Positions 45,297 through 55,368 of a stretch of DNA of 64,000 nt are shown piece after piece (the stretch's first letter is position 1; each line of letters opens with the position of its first letter). The stretch covers positions 124,001 to 188,000 of the forward strand of contig CBDCVQ010000020.1 in the NCBI GenBank assembly GCA_965223165.1, given 5' to 3'. Source of the stretch: JABDMH01 sp965223165. Lineage in GTDB: Bacteria; Bacteroidota; Bacteroidia; Chitinophagales; Saprospiraceae. A program made the translations under genes and the position numbers. The notes under the pieces were generated by a model. It ran no database searches. It was not told where the DNA came from and worked only from the letters and a program-made list of their open reading frames with translations.

Positions 45297-46190
45297 ATGA
45301 AGAAAATCAGCAGTAACGTACGGACAACATTGCTCATCGCAGTCTTACTCCTAGGCTGGACGGGAGCGGCATGGGCGGGAGGTGGTTGGCCCCAACCCTG
45401 CGGACATGGATACTTCAAGCTGGCGCAATGGTGGATCGTGGCCGATGAGCATTACACCGATACGGGCTTAAAAGATCCCAATATTACCTCGGGCCTGTAT
45501 ACCACCAGCTTCTACGGCGAATATGGTTTTACGGATCGGCTGACGGGCATCCTCTATCTGCCCTTTTTCAGCCGCAATTACCAAAACAATCAGGTGTCCG
45601 GCACCACCGGCGAAATTCTCAAGGCGGGGGAGGCGATCAATTCCCTGGGAGATCCGGAGTTAGCGATCAAGCTGGGTCTGACCAAGCCGGGATCGAGCTA
45701 TGCACTAGCGGTGACTGCCACCGTGTGCCTGCCCCTGGGGAAGACGGGCGGAGGAAGCGACCGCAACCTTCAGACGGGCGATGGAGAATTCAATCAAATG
45801 ATCCGACTGGATCTGGGCACCTCCTTCGGCAGCAGCCAAAGACCGGCCTACGCCAACCTCTACAGTGGTCTTAACAATCGCACGAATGATTTTTCGGACG
45901 AGTTCAGGTATGGTGGGGAGATCGGCGTGGGTCTGTTTGATCAGGATCTGTGGTTGATTGCGAAGCTCAATGGCATAAAATCTTTCAAAAACGGTAAAAC
46001 GGCGGCTGAAGTCACCAGCACCAGCATCTTTGCCAACAACACGGAGATAGTCAGCCTCGATCTGGAGGGAGCTTACTATCTCACTCCATCACTCGGGGTC
46101 ACTGCAGCGGTCACGCTGCCCCTGTCCGGGCGGATCACCTACGCTGCTCCCGCTTACCAAGTGGGCGTCTTCTTTGATCTGAAAAAGTGA
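45297..46190 (+). CDS. Outer-membrane beta-barrel-like protein
   Basis: A 297-residue protein. ATG 45297 starts a signal peptide (LLIAVLLLGWTGAAWAGGG). The mature part is a series of amphipathic strands with glycine turns (FYGEYGFTDRLTGILYLPFF; YALAVTATVCLPLGK) and ends in a typical barrel terminus (YQVGVFFDLKK). It could be a transporter of the phenol-degradation MetA-like class or another pore. It is probably co-transcribed with the DM13-like lipoprotein upstream. Confidence 0.7.
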   Translation: MKKISSNVRTTLLIAVLLLGWTGAAWAGGGWPQPCGHGYFKLAQWWIVADEHYTDTGLKDPNITSGLYTTSFYGEYGFTDRLTGILYLPFFSRNYQNNQVSGTTGEILKAGEAINSLGDPELAIKLGLTKPGSSYALAVTATVCLPLGKTGGGSDRNLQTGDGEFNQMIRLDLGTSFGSSQRPAYANLYSGLNNRTNDFSDEFRYGGEIGVGLFDQDLWLIAKLNGIKSFKNGKTAAEVTSTSIFANNTEIVSLDLEGAYYLTPSLGVTAAVTLPLSGRITYAAPAYQVGVFFDLKK

Positions 46191-46349
46191 GTCTAGCCCC
46201 TTTGCCGATCAACGAAAAGTATACATTGGGCAAAAGGGTATAAGCCGGTGAGGTGCCTACCACAAGGGCACAAAAGAATTTGGACGCAGTGTACGTAGTT
46301 TGCCTGATCGCCGCTGTGTCGGCCCTCTGCCCCATTAGCGTCATCTTGC

Positions 46350-46357
46350 TATCTTTG
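46350..46357 (+). promoter_or_regulatory. TAnnTTTG promoter element of prfC
   Basis: tatctttg lies 21 bp before the likely TTG start at 46379. This supports the short start of prfC over the upstream extension, which would lie before the promoter. Confidence 0.5.
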
Positions 46358-46378
46358 CAGCCTTCTAATACAGACAGA

Positions 46379-47959
46379 TTGGGCCTACGGGAGGAAATAG
46401 AAAAGAGGCGCACCTTTGCGATCGTCAGCCATCCGGATGCAGGGAAGACCACCCTCACCGAAAAGCTACTCCTATTTGGCGGGGCCATACAAGTCGCCGG
46501 GGCGGTCAAGAGCAACAAGATCAAAAGACACGCTACCTCCGACTTCATGGATATCGAGCGACAGCGTGGTATCTCCGTGGCTACCTCCGTGATGGCCTTT
46601 GAGTACGAAGGCCTCAAGATCAACATTCTCGACACACCGGGTCACCAAGATTTTGCCGAAGATACCTACCGTACCCTCACCGCCGTAGACAGCACCATCG
46701 TCGTGCTGGATGTCGCCAAAGGGGTGGAAACCCAGACAGAAAAATTGGTCCATGTCTGCCGGATGCGCAAGACGCCTATGATTGTATTCATCAACAAGCT
46801 GGATCGGGAGGGCAAGGATGGATTTGACCTGCTCGACGAGATCGAGGAAAAGTTGGGCCTACATGTGGTCCCCCTAAGTTGGCCTATCGGGATGGGACAA
46901 CGCTTCAAGGGCGTCTACAATTTATATGAGCAGAAACTCAATCTCTTCCAACCACACGGCAAGCAAGGCAGCGAAGAAACGATCGAGATTACCGACATCA
47001 CTTCCGATGTACTGGACCAGCAAGTCGGTGAGGAATCTGCGGAAGAATTGCGAAGCGATCTGGAAATTGTGACCACCGTGTATCCCCCCTTTGACGTGGA
47101 GGAATATCTCCAGGGAAATCAGTCTCCCGTTTTCTTCGGCAGCGCCATTAATAATTTTGGCGTCAAAGAATTGTTGGATTGCTTTATTCGCATTGCTCCA
47201 CCCCCGAAGATCCGTGAGACCGAAGAGCGGCTGGTGACTCCGGACGAGTCGAAGTTTAGTGGATTTGTCTTTAAGATTCACGCAAACATGGACCCCAAGC
47301 ATCGGGATCGCATCGCATTCTTACGCATTTGTTCGGGCAGGTTTGAGCGAAATAAAAACTACCTCCATGTGCGGAAGGAAAAGAAGATGAAATTTTCCAA
47401 TCCCACCGCATTTATGGCTTCCAAAAAATCAATTCTGGAAGAGGCCTACCCGGGCGATATTGTGGGATTATACGACTCGGGAAATTTCAAGATTGGAGAC
47501 TCCCTCACCGAAGGTGAGACCTTACATTTCAAAGGTATCCCCAACTTTTCCCCGGAGCAGTTTCGCTATATCAATAATGCCAATCCGCTTAAGTCCAAGC
47601 AACTGCAAAAAGGGCTGGAGCAGTTGATCGAGGAGGGCGTCGCACAGCTTTTTACCAAGGAAGATAATGGACGTCGCATCGTCGGTACGGTGGGTGCGCT
47701 ACAGTTTGAGGTGATCCAATACCGACTGGAACATGAGTACGGTGCGTCCTGCCGATACGAGCCCATTTCGCTGCACAAGGCTTGCTGGTTGACTTCGGAC
47801 GATGCCCAGGCGATGTCCAAAATCCTGCGGGAGAGAAAAAAGGATATTGCCAAGGACAAGGATGGACACTACGTCTTCTTGGCAGAGTCCAGTTGGGCGC
47901 TAAAAATGGCCCGCGAAAATTATCCTGAGGTCGAATTTCACTTCACGTCTGAATTTTAA
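46379..47959 (+). CDS. prfC: Peptide chain release factor 3
   Basis: A 526-residue translational GTPase that recycles RF1/RF2 after termination. GTPase motifs are clear: SHPDAGKTTLTEKLL (G1), DTPGHQDFAED (G3) and NKLDREGKD (G4), with RGISVATSVMAF as switch I. The family start reads LREEIEKRRTFAIVSHPD, so TTG 46379 is preferred; the frame is open to 46253 but the extension is unlike the family. The gene is 25 bp ahead of glyS, so a translation operon is likely. Confidence 0.93.
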   Translation: MGLREEIEKRRTFAIVSHPDAGKTTLTEKLLLFGGAIQVAGAVKSNKIKRHATSDFMDIERQRGISVATSVMAFEYEGLKINILDTPGHQDFAEDTYRTLTAVDSTIVVLDVAKGVETQTEKLVHVCRMRKTPMIVFINKLDREGKDGFDLLDEIEEKLGLHVVPLSWPIGMGQRFKGVYNLYEQKLNLFQPHGKQGSEETIEITDITSDVLDQQVGEESAEELRSDLEIVTTVYPPFDVEEYLQGNQSPVFFGSAINNFGVKELLDCFIRIAPPPKIRETEERLVTPDESKFSGFVFKIHANMDPKHRDRIAFLRICSGRFERNKNYLHVRKEKKMKFSNPTAFMASKKSILEEAYPGDIVGLYDSGNFKIGDSLTEGETLHFKGIPNFSPEQFRYINNANPLKSKQLQKGLEQLIEEGVAQLFTKEDNGRRIVGTVGALQFEVIQYRLEHEYGASCRYEPISLHKACWLTSDDAQAMSKILRERKKDIAKDKDGHYVFLAESSWALKMARENYPEVEFHFTSEF

Positions 47960-47984
47960 ATCATACACACTCAGGCAGAAAATC

Positions 47985-49529
47985 ATGGATTTTAAGAAGA
48001 TAGTCTCACACGCAAAAGAATACGGATTTATTTATCAGTCCAGCGAGATCTACGATACGCTGGCTGCCGTATATGATTATGGCCCAAACGGCTCCGAACT
48101 GAAAAATAATATTAAGGAGTACTGGTGGCGCTCCATGGTCCAGCGACATGAAAATATCGTGGGCATTGACGCTGCCATTTTCATGCACCCAAAGACATGG
48201 AAGGCCAGTGGGCACGTGGATGCCTTCAACGATCCGCTGATAGACAACAAGGACAGCAAAAAGAGGTATCGTGCCGATGTACTTGTCGAGGAGTACGTAG
48301 AGAAACTAGAGACCAAGGCACAGAAAGAAATAAACAAGGCCGCGCGTCGCTTTGGAGATAGCTTTGACCGAGCCCAATTTGTGACCACCAACGAGCGAGT
48401 CCAACGCTACCTCACGCAAAAAGAGACGATCACCAAACGATTGGCCACGGCAATGAAAGCATCGGACCTGGCCGACATCAAGGCTCTGATCGAAGAGTTG
48501 GCCATCGCCTGCCCGGAGAGTGGATCGCGAAATTGGACAGACGTGCGGCAGTTTAATCTGATGTTTTCCACGCAGCTTGGCAATATTGCTGGCGAGGAGG
48601 GCAAACTCTATCTCCGACCCGAAACGGCCCAGGGCATCTTTGTGAATTTTCTCAATGTCGCCAAGACCAGTCGCCAAAAAATACCCTTTGGCATTGCGCA
48701 AATCGGCAAGGCCTTCAGAAATGAGATCATTGCCCGGCAATTTATCTTTCGTATGCGAGAGTTTGAGCAGATGGAAATGCAATTTTTCATCAAGCCCGGC
48801 TCCGAAATGGAATGGTACGAATACTGGAAAGACATGCGCCTGCAATGGCACCGGGCGGCCGGATCACCTCCGGAAAAACTGCGCTTTCACGACCACGACA
48901 ATCTCGCCCACTACGCCAACGCGGCGGTGGACATTCAATTTCAATTTCCTTTTGGCTTTAAGGAGCTAGAAGGCATTCACAGTCGGACGGACTTCGATCT
49001 GGGTAATCACCAGGAACTCTCGGGCAAAAAATTACAATATTTTGACCCCCAAGAAGAGCGTAGCTATGTGCCATATGTGGTCGAGACTTCGATCGGACTG
49101 GATCGCATGTTTCTGGCATTGATGAGCCACGCGCTGCAAGAGGAGCAAGTCCCTGATGCCAAAGGCAAGGAGACCACACGACTCGTGATGAAGCTACACC
49201 CGGCATTGGCGCCCGTCAAATGTGCCATCTTGCCGCTGGTCAAAAACAAACCAGAATTGACTGAAAAGGCGCAAAAGATCTTTCACGATCTCAAGTTTGT
49301 CACGCAATGCCAATACGATGAGAAGGATGCCATCGGCCGGCGCTATCGTCGGCAGGATGCCATCGGTACACCGTATTGCATCACGATAGATTTTGACACG
49401 CTCGAAGACGACACGGTGACCATCCGAGAGCGTGATACCCTGCAGCAGGAACGCATACCCATCAGCGAAATCAAAGACAGACTACGGAGACAAGTCTCCA
49501 TGGAAAGCCTCTTGCTGTCTGCTGGCTAG
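47985..49529 (+). CDS. glyS: Glycine--tRNA ligase (homodimeric type)
   Basis: A 514-residue class II aminoacyl-tRNA synthetase, of the single-chain archaeal/eukaryotic type and not the bacterial alpha2beta2 type. It has GSELKNNIKEYWWRSMV in motif 1, RPETAQGIFVNF and FRMREFEQMEMQFF in motif 2, and VETSIGLDRMFLALM in motif 3. The C-terminal anticodon-binding domain runs from about residue 400 (LHPALAPVKCAILPL). It charges tRNA-Gly with glycine in the cytoplasm. It follows prfC closely. Confidence 0.95.
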   Translation: MDFKKIVSHAKEYGFIYQSSEIYDTLAAVYDYGPNGSELKNNIKEYWWRSMVQRHENIVGIDAAIFMHPKTWKASGHVDAFNDPLIDNKDSKKRYRADVLVEEYVEKLETKAQKEINKAARRFGDSFDRAQFVTTNERVQRYLTQKETITKRLATAMKASDLADIKALIEELAIACPESGSRNWTDVRQFNLMFSTQLGNIAGEEGKLYLRPETAQGIFVNFLNVAKTSRQKIPFGIAQIGKAFRNEIIARQFIFRMREFEQMEMQFFIKPGSEMEWYEYWKDMRLQWHRAAGSPPEKLRFHDHDNLAHYANAAVDIQFQFPFGFKELEGIHSRTDFDLGNHQELSGKKLQYFDPQEERSYVPYVVETSIGLDRMFLALMSHALQEEQVPDAKGKETTRLVMKLHPALAPVKCAILPLVKNKPELTEKAQKIFHDLKFVTQCQYDEKDAIGRRYRRQDAIGTPYCITIDFDTLEDDTVTIRERDTLQQERIPISEIKDRLRRQVSMESLLLSAG

Positions 49530-49537
49530 CAGTGACA

Positions 49538-50746
49538 TTAGTGGCTAGCTATCGGATCAGCCTGTCCATCAGGGTCTCCGTTTACTGTTCCATCCGTCTG
49601 GACGTTGCCAAGCAGTAATATGCCGGCCACATGGGGAGCGGCCATGCTCGTACCACTTATACTTCGATATCCGCCGCCCTTCCAAGTGGACAGAACGGAT
49701 ACCCCAGGAGCACAGAAGTCTATAGGTGGGTTACCATAATTAGAGAAGGTAGCCCACTGATCGCCCACACTCATGGCAGATACCGTGTATATGTTGGCGC
49801 CATTGGCACGTGCAGGTGAATAGTTGTTGGCATGTTCGCTGGCGTTGCCGGCTGCCAAGCTAAATTTGATCCCATTTTGAGCTGCACGCTTGACTGCATC
49901 GTCAAGGGCACTGGAGGCCCCACCACCCAGGCTCATGTTGGCCACATCACCGGATTTGCCTTCGGCGGCGACATAATCCACCCCCGCAATCACGCCGGAT
50001 GTAGAACCAGATCCCCTCGAGTCTAGCACTTTGACTGGCACCACCAGAGCTCCTGCAGCCACGCCGATGACTCCAATCTCATTGTCTATGGCGGCCACGG
50101 TGCCAGCCACATGGGTACCATGACCGTGACCATCATCCAAGCCTTTGTCCTTCCCCCTCGCAAAAACAGAAAACCCGGAACTGGACACATTTAGATCAGG
50201 GTGATCCAGATCTATACCGGTATCGATGATGTATGCCTTGCCACCAGAGCTCACCCCACCGTTGACTCTGGAGATTCCCCAGGGTGTCTCCTGTGGAGCA
50301 GGCGGCCCTTCATCTCCGCCACTTGGCTTGCCTCTTCCGTTTCCAGGGCCCAGGCCGATCACACGATCTTGTTCGATATAAGATACGTTGGGATCTGTCC
50401 GCAATTTAGCCACTTGATCCTCGTCGAGGGCTACCGAAAATCCGGTCAGTGCGGCTCCATAGACGTGCTCTATCTGATCCTTCAGGCCTGGCATGCGACG
50501 ATCAAATCGATCAATCTGATTAGTCACCGCATCCATCTTGACGGCTAAAGTGGGTACTGATCTCTTCTTCAGTTCTGGTATCTGCTCGCTCGCTAAGACT
50601 ACGATATATCGGTCCGGTATCGGCTCCCCTTGATCGTACATTGTAGCTCCGAGCACTGACGGTTTGGATTCGAAAATTGATGATTCCTCCTTTTGGCAGC
50701 CAGCCAATAATGCCACCAAGAGCGAATAAAGATAGATCCTTCTCAT
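49538..50746 (-). CDS. Subtilase-family (S8, proteinase K-like) lipoprotein
   Basis: A 402-residue serine protease anchored by a lipid. The signal has a lipobox (LLVALLAGC). Residues ~45-130 are an I9-type propeptide (YIVVLASEQIPELKK; DPNVSYIEQDRVI) which chaperones folding and inhibits the enzyme. The catalytic triad is in IIDTGID (near 174), GHGTHVAG (near 211) and GTSMAAPH (near 367), with the oxyanion Asn in AAGNASEH. The C-terminus is short and without a T9SS domain, consistent with lipid anchoring. Confidence 0.92.
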   Translation of the reverse strand: MRRIYLYSLLVALLAGCQKEESSIFESKPSVLGATMYDQGEPIPDRYIVVLASEQIPELKKRSVPTLAVKMDAVTNQIDRFDRRMPGLKDQIEHVYGAALTGFSVALDEDQVAKLRTDPNVSYIEQDRVIGLGPGNGRGKPSGGDEGPPAPQETPWGISRVNGGVSSGGKAYIIDTGIDLDHPDLNVSSSGFSVFARGKDKGLDDGHGHGTHVAGTVAAIDNEIGVIGVAAGALVVPVKVLDSRGSGSTSGVIAGVDYVAAEGKSGDVANMSLGGGASSALDDAVKRAAQNGIKFSLAAGNASEHANNYSPARANGANIYTVSAMSVGDQWATFSNYGNPPIDFCAPGVSVLSTWKGGGYRSISGTSMAAPHVAGILLLGNVQTDGTVNGDPDGQADPIASH

Positions 50747-51058
50747 TGTTTTTTAGGTTTATCACATTTGTGTACCAAGAAACAGCAGATGGCTTGACTT
50801 AGAGATAAGTCAATCAGGAGAAATAGGCTTTTAAGATAAGATCTTTGGTCTAAATGGTAAATCGAACAAATTGCTCTTCCCCTGTAACTTTAGTTTTGAC
50901 AGGGGTGGAATATGACTTCTCACACCAGAAACTCTGTGAGCGACCGTGTGATGGTGTTGTAGACAATGCTGATGTCTTTCACCCCGCATTTTCACCCAAA
51001 TCGACTAACCTTTGCAAACGCTAATCGTTAGCTTTGCGCGGCCGAAAAGCATAATACT
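50747..51058. other. Divergent intergenic region
   Basis: The 312 bp between the subtilase and the S9 peptidase. Besides the promoter element at 51029 I see no gene or RNA in it. Confidence 0.45.
51029..51036 (+). promoter_or_regulatory. TAnnTTTG promoter element of the S9 peptidase gene
   Basis: tagctttg, 22 bp before the ATG at 51059, fits the Bacteroidota -7 element. A tttg at 51011-51014 is nearer than the usual -33 spacing. Confidence 0.4.
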
Positions 51059-52966
51059 ATGACGCAAACAGCAGTCCCCGGTGACCCTTCACTGGTCTCG
51101 TCTGAAGACCAACTCAACGAACTTATGAAGCTAGGGGAAGAGGGGCACCACCGATACTCGGTAGAGGATTTCTTCCGAAATCCCGAGAAAAGCAACTTTC
51201 AATTGTCGCCGGGCGGCGACTATTTGTCCTTCATGGCGCCTTATGAGCGTAGGCGAAATGTTTTCGTGCAAAAGCCGGGCGAGGACCAAATCCTGCAGTT
51301 GACATTCGAGACCGCACGGGACATCAGCGGCTATGGCTGGGCCAATGCAAACCGCATCTTGTACATCAAAGATGCCGGAGGCGACGAAAACTACCAGTTG
51401 TATGCCGTCGACTGCGATGGCACCAATCCCAAAGACCTGACCCCCTACGAGGGCGTCCGCATCCAATTGATCGACGTCCTGGAAGACAACGAGGACGAGA
51501 TCATCATCGGAATGAACAAGAACAATCCACAGCTCTTTGAGCCCTATCGCCTCAATGTGCACACGGGCGACCTGCAGCAGCTCGCCGAAAACGACAACGT
51601 GCTTGAACCCATCGATGCCTGGATGACGGATCACGAGGGCAGGCTGCGCATTGCTTCCAAGATTGTCAACGGCACTGAACATGTGCTCTTGTACCGAGAC
51701 AGCGAAGACGAGCCCTTTCGCGAAATCATCAAGACGGACTTTACCGAGAGCCTATCCCCGCTCTTCTTTGACTTTGAAAAGCCACATGTGGTGTACGCCG
51801 CCTCCAACCTAGGCCGAGACAAGTCGGAGATCGTCCAATTTGATATGCATCAAGGCCAAGAAACGGGCGAAGTGCTCTTTCGACATGATGAAGTGGACGT
51901 GACAGGTCTGCACTACTCGCGCAAGCGAAAGGTGCTGACCTCGATATCATACATCACCGACAAAAAGCACCGACGGTTCTTGGATCCCGTGACAGAGGAA
52001 TGGTTTGGCGATCTGGCGTCAAAACTTCCTGGCTACGAGATCGCCATCAGTGGTAAAAACAAGGCAGAAGATAAATTCATCGTACGCACACATACCGACC
52101 GCTCCCTGGGTGCATACTACCTGTATGATCTGGCAGATAAGACGCTCAGCAAGATCGCCGAGGTCAGTCCGTGGCTGGAGGAAAAAGAAATGTGTGAGAT
52201 GCGCCCGATCACGTATGTCTCCCGCGACGGGCTGACAATCCATGGGTACCTCACGCTGCCTCCAGGCGAGCAACGGGGCCTGCCGGTCATCATCAATCCG
52301 CATGGGGGCCCCTGGGTACGGGACGTATGGGGCTACGATCCGGAGATCCAGCTGCTCGCCAGCCGAGGTTATGCCATACTGCAAATGAACTATCGAGGTA
52401 GTACCGGTTATGGCAAAGCATTTTGGAAGTCCAGCTTTAAGCAGTGGGGCAGAAAGATGCAGGATGACGTCACCGATGGAGTCCAGTGGCTCATCGAAGA
52501 AGGCATCGCCAATCCTCAGCGCATCGCCATCTACGGGGGGAGCTACGGAGGATATGCCACCTTGGCCGGAGTCACGTTCACGCCCGATCTCTACAGCTGC
52601 GCGATCGATTATGTAGGAGTGTCCAACTTATTCACCTTTATGAACACGATCCCACCTTATTGGAAGCCCTATTTGGACATGATGTATGAAATGGTGGGCC
52701 ATCCGGAAAAGGACCAAGAATTGATGCATGCCGCCTCTCCGGTCTATCACGTCGACAAGATCAAGGCACCCCTCTTTGTCATCCAGGGGGCCAATGATCC
52801 CAGAGTAAACATCGACGAATCCGACCAAATCGTGCGGTCACTCCGGGCCCGCGGCATCGATGTGCCCTACATGGTCAAGTACAACGAGGGACACGGCTTT
52901 CACAACGAGGAAAATCGCTTTGAGGTCTATAAGGCGGCCTTGGGCTTCTTGGCGAAACACCTGTAG
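51059..52966 (+). CDS. Cytoplasmic S9-family prolyl-oligopeptidase-like peptidase
   Basis: A 635-residue serine peptidase without a signal peptide. The first ~370 residues form a propeller (LSPGGDYLSFMAPYERRR; YGWANANRILYI) that limits access to small peptides. The catalytic domain has Ser in YGGSYGGYATL (near 490), Asp in GANDPRVN (near 580) and His in NEGHGFHNEENR (near 610). It differs from the exported S9 enzyme at 30710 in lacking a leader. Probably degrades peptides in the cytoplasm. Confidence 0.88.
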   Translation: MTQTAVPGDPSLVSSEDQLNELMKLGEEGHHRYSVEDFFRNPEKSNFQLSPGGDYLSFMAPYERRRNVFVQKPGEDQILQLTFETARDISGYGWANANRILYIKDAGGDENYQLYAVDCDGTNPKDLTPYEGVRIQLIDVLEDNEDEIIIGMNKNNPQLFEPYRLNVHTGDLQQLAENDNVLEPIDAWMTDHEGRLRIASKIVNGTEHVLLYRDSEDEPFREIIKTDFTESLSPLFFDFEKPHVVYAASNLGRDKSEIVQFDMHQGQETGEVLFRHDEVDVTGLHYSRKRKVLTSISYITDKKHRRFLDPVTEEWFGDLASKLPGYEIAISGKNKAEDKFIVRTHTDRSLGAYYLYDLADKTLSKIAEVSPWLEEKEMCEMRPITYVSRDGLTIHGYLTLPPGEQRGLPVIINPHGGPWVRDVWGYDPEIQLLASRGYAILQMNYRGSTGYGKAFWKSSFKQWGRKMQDDVTDGVQWLIEEGIANPQRIAIYGGSYGGYATLAGVTFTPDLYSCAIDYVGVSNLFTFMNTIPPYWKPYLDMMYEMVGHPEKDQELMHAASPVYHVDKIKAPLFVIQGANDPRVNIDESDQIVRSLRARGIDVPYMVKYNEGHGFHNEENRFEVYKAALGFLAKHL

Positions 52967-53614
52967 GCATGCCATGGGCTAGCCTGACCGGATGGTTAGG
53001 CAGGCATCCCCTGGGATGGTTTGTGGTACTGCCCGTGCTGCCGCCCGATCCCACTACGAGGCTGTAAGGGTCAAACTGCACTACCTGCACAAAACCCTAC
53101 CTCAGCCACCTGCCCGCTAACTGAACCTTACGTCATGCACATGGCCAGGGCAATCGCATTATCCAGGCTTCCGGGTGACAGCGAGCTACCATGGCGTTTG
53201 GCGCGGACGCCAAACGCGGCTTGATTGGGCTGTGTGGGCCTTTGAGACTAGTATCCGTTGGAATAACGCAACAAGAACAACCTGGCCGTGTCAAGCGTCT
53301 TCGCCTGACACATACTAGCAAGGTCATACCCTGGAGTAGTCGTCCTAAGTCTGTTCAAAGGGCATTTTGCCGGCAATTTTTTTGGTCGTTGATAGGTAGG
53401 TGCAGAATCCCATAATGCGATAGCTCGGTGTACATGGCCAAGTACTAAATCCGCTCATCTCAATTTTTACTAATTTCCCGCAAGCGGATGACCGTCGCAA
53501 GGTAGCAAAGGTGATCCGTGTGGGAGGGTAATGCCTATGTAAGAAAAAATGACCCTGTTTCTAACCCATTGCCTTCCGGGATGTGTGAGTGCTTTTTACA
53601 ATCAAAAGTTTGCT
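52967..53614. other. Intergenic stretch with hairpins, no gene seen
   Basis: About 650 bp between two plus-strand genes. It contains a perfect 10-bp stem, gcgtttggcg/cgccaaacgc around cgga (53194-53217), and an imperfect one with gtgtca/tgacac arms near 53289-53313. The region reads poorly as protein on both strands. A structured RNA is possible but not shown. Confidence 0.45.
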
Positions 53615-55363
53615 ATGCTCTACCATACTAGCCGTTTGAGTGCAGGCGCTGTCAGCTTAGTTGGTCTCCTGTGCGCTTGCACGATGACCTGGGCGCAAAG
53701 CACGGAGGAGGTTAAACCGCTAACCTCCGTGTACTTGATCAAAGACGCCACAGTGACCGTCTCCCCCGGTGTGGTCATTGACAATTGTGATGTGCTGATC
53801 GACGATGGTATCATCCGTGCCGTGGGGCCTGATCTAACAGATGATCCACGGGCTCAGGTGATCGATGCAGATTCTATGTACGTCTATGCCGGTCTGATCG
53901 CCGGTCTAAGCCATGTCGGCGTACCAAAACCGAAGGCCAAGGGATCGCAGAGACCATCTGCTAGCACATTCGGACCGACAAGCGACAAATCCCCCCACGA
54001 GCGGGCGGGCACCGAGCCGCATCTGCAAGCTCGGGAAAAAATCATACCCACTGACAAATCCATAGAGGCCATGCGCCAACTGGGCTTCACGGCGGCACAT
54101 GTGGTACCAAGGGGTCGGATGATGCCAGGATCGGGTGCCTTGGTGATTCTTCATGGCAAGACCTCCGACGATATGGTGTTGATGGAGCCCGTCTCGGTGC
54201 ATAGTCAGTTTGTGGGTTCCGGCACCCGTGACTTTCCACGCACTACCATTGGAGTCATGGCCAAGTTCAAGGAGTACTATCGGCAAGCAGAACTATTTGC
54301 GAAGCACCAGCAAAGATTCCAGGCGGACGCCAAAGGCCTACGTCGGCCCAAGCAAGATCGGGGCATCGAGGCCATGCTCCCGGTCGTTGATGGTTCACTC
54401 CCCGTCTTCTTCCGGACCGAAAAAGCATTAGATGTGCAGAAGGCCCTCACGCTACAAAAGGAGCTGCAATTTGACCTCGCCCTCTGCGAAGTAAAGCAGG
54501 GCACACCTATCAAACATAAGATCAAGAAAGCTGGTTTTCCCGTGCTGCTTTCTTTGGAGCTCCCCAAAGAAGAGAAAGCAAAGTCCAGCAAGGACAAGAA
54601 GAAGGCCGCAAGCGCAGATTCCACCTCAGCAGACAATCCGGAGATCAAAGCGTTGAAAGAGCGCAAGAAGGCCAGCCAACTTGCCTACGAAGGGCAGGCG
54701 GCTGCTTTTGCCGAGCTGGGGATTGACTTCGCCTTTTCGATGATTGACTTCAAGTCCAAGGACTTTCGGAAGAATCTCCGACGGATCATCCAGGCGGGGC
54801 TGAGCGAGGATCAGGCGCTGGCAGCACTGACGACCCATCCCGCGCAGATGCTGGGAGCCCATCATCTGATGGGTACGGTAGAGACCGGCAAAATGGGCAA
54901 CCTGGTGATCACCAATCTGCCCCTCTTTTCGGAGAAGGTGCAAACTGCCTATGTATTCGTGGACGGCATAGCCAAGCAGTATGAGCTGAAAAAAGACGAG
55001 AAGAAAGATGGTGACAAGGCCGTCACCGAAGACGTAGCCGCCCGGGTGGCCGGTGAGTGGACCTATACGGTGGAGGTGCCGGGACAATCTTCCACGGGAA
55101 CATTGACCATCAGTCATACAAATGGGGTCTTGGAAGGCTCGATGACTAATTCTAATTACGACGATGACATTGCCGTAGAAGCACTCTCCTATGCAGATGG
55201 TGCCTTGCAGTTTTCTACCGAGCTGGTCATCGAGGGCCAAACGACCCTGATCACCTATGACTTGGATATAAAAGGAGAAACATTTGAAGGAAAGGCTTCG
55301 GTCGGCGAGTACGGAGATTTTCGCATGGAAGGGTCGCGCACCTCGATACCTAAAAACAACTAA
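53615..55363 (+). CDS. Amidohydrolase-family protein with a degenerate metal site (first of three)
   Basis: A 582-residue exported protein. ATG 53615 gives a signal peptide (AGAVSLVGLLCACTMTWAQ). The amidohydrolase fold shows in YLIKDATVTVSPGVVIDNC and the closing LGAHHLMGTVETGKMGNLVI. Where the family normally has GxxDxHxH, this protein reads YAGLIAGLSHVG, so the first metal-binding His is absent. The C-terminal ~110 residues are a beta-rich extra domain (GEWTYTVEVPGQSSTGTLTI). The gene is 5 bp ahead of an intact paralogue and 1.4 kb ahead of another degenerate one. It may be a non-catalytic partner. Confidence 0.75.
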   Translation: MLYHTSRLSAGAVSLVGLLCACTMTWAQSTEEVKPLTSVYLIKDATVTVSPGVVIDNCDVLIDDGIIRAVGPDLTDDPRAQVIDADSMYVYAGLIAGLSHVGVPKPKAKGSQRPSASTFGPTSDKSPHERAGTEPHLQAREKIIPTDKSIEAMRQLGFTAAHVVPRGRMMPGSGALVILHGKTSDDMVLMEPVSVHSQFVGSGTRDFPRTTIGVMAKFKEYYRQAELFAKHQQRFQADAKGLRRPKQDRGIEAMLPVVDGSLPVFFRTEKALDVQKALTLQKELQFDLALCEVKQGTPIKHKIKKAGFPVLLSLELPKEEKAKSSKDKKKAASADSTSADNPEIKALKERKKASQLAYEGQAAAFAELGIDFAFSMIDFKSKDFRKNLRRIIQAGLSEDQALAALTTHPAQMLGAHHLMGTVETGKMGNLVITNLPLFSEKVQTAYVFVDGIAKQYELKKDEKKDGDKAVTEDVAARVAGEWTYTVEVPGQSSTGTLTISHTNGVLEGSMTNSNYDDDIAVEALSYADGALQFSTELVIEGQTTLITYDLDIKGETFEGKASVGEYGDFRMEGSRTSIPKNN

Positions 55364-55368
55364 GAGCT

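Noticed and set aside
46253..46378. Upstream extension of prfC
   Set aside because: It is unlike other RF3 proteins and precedes the promoter element; TTG 46379 fits the family start.
53460..53548. Short rRNA-like resemblance (gcaaggtagcaaa) upstream of the amidohydrolase
   Set aside because: Only a short match; no flanking rRNA sequence. Most likely chance.
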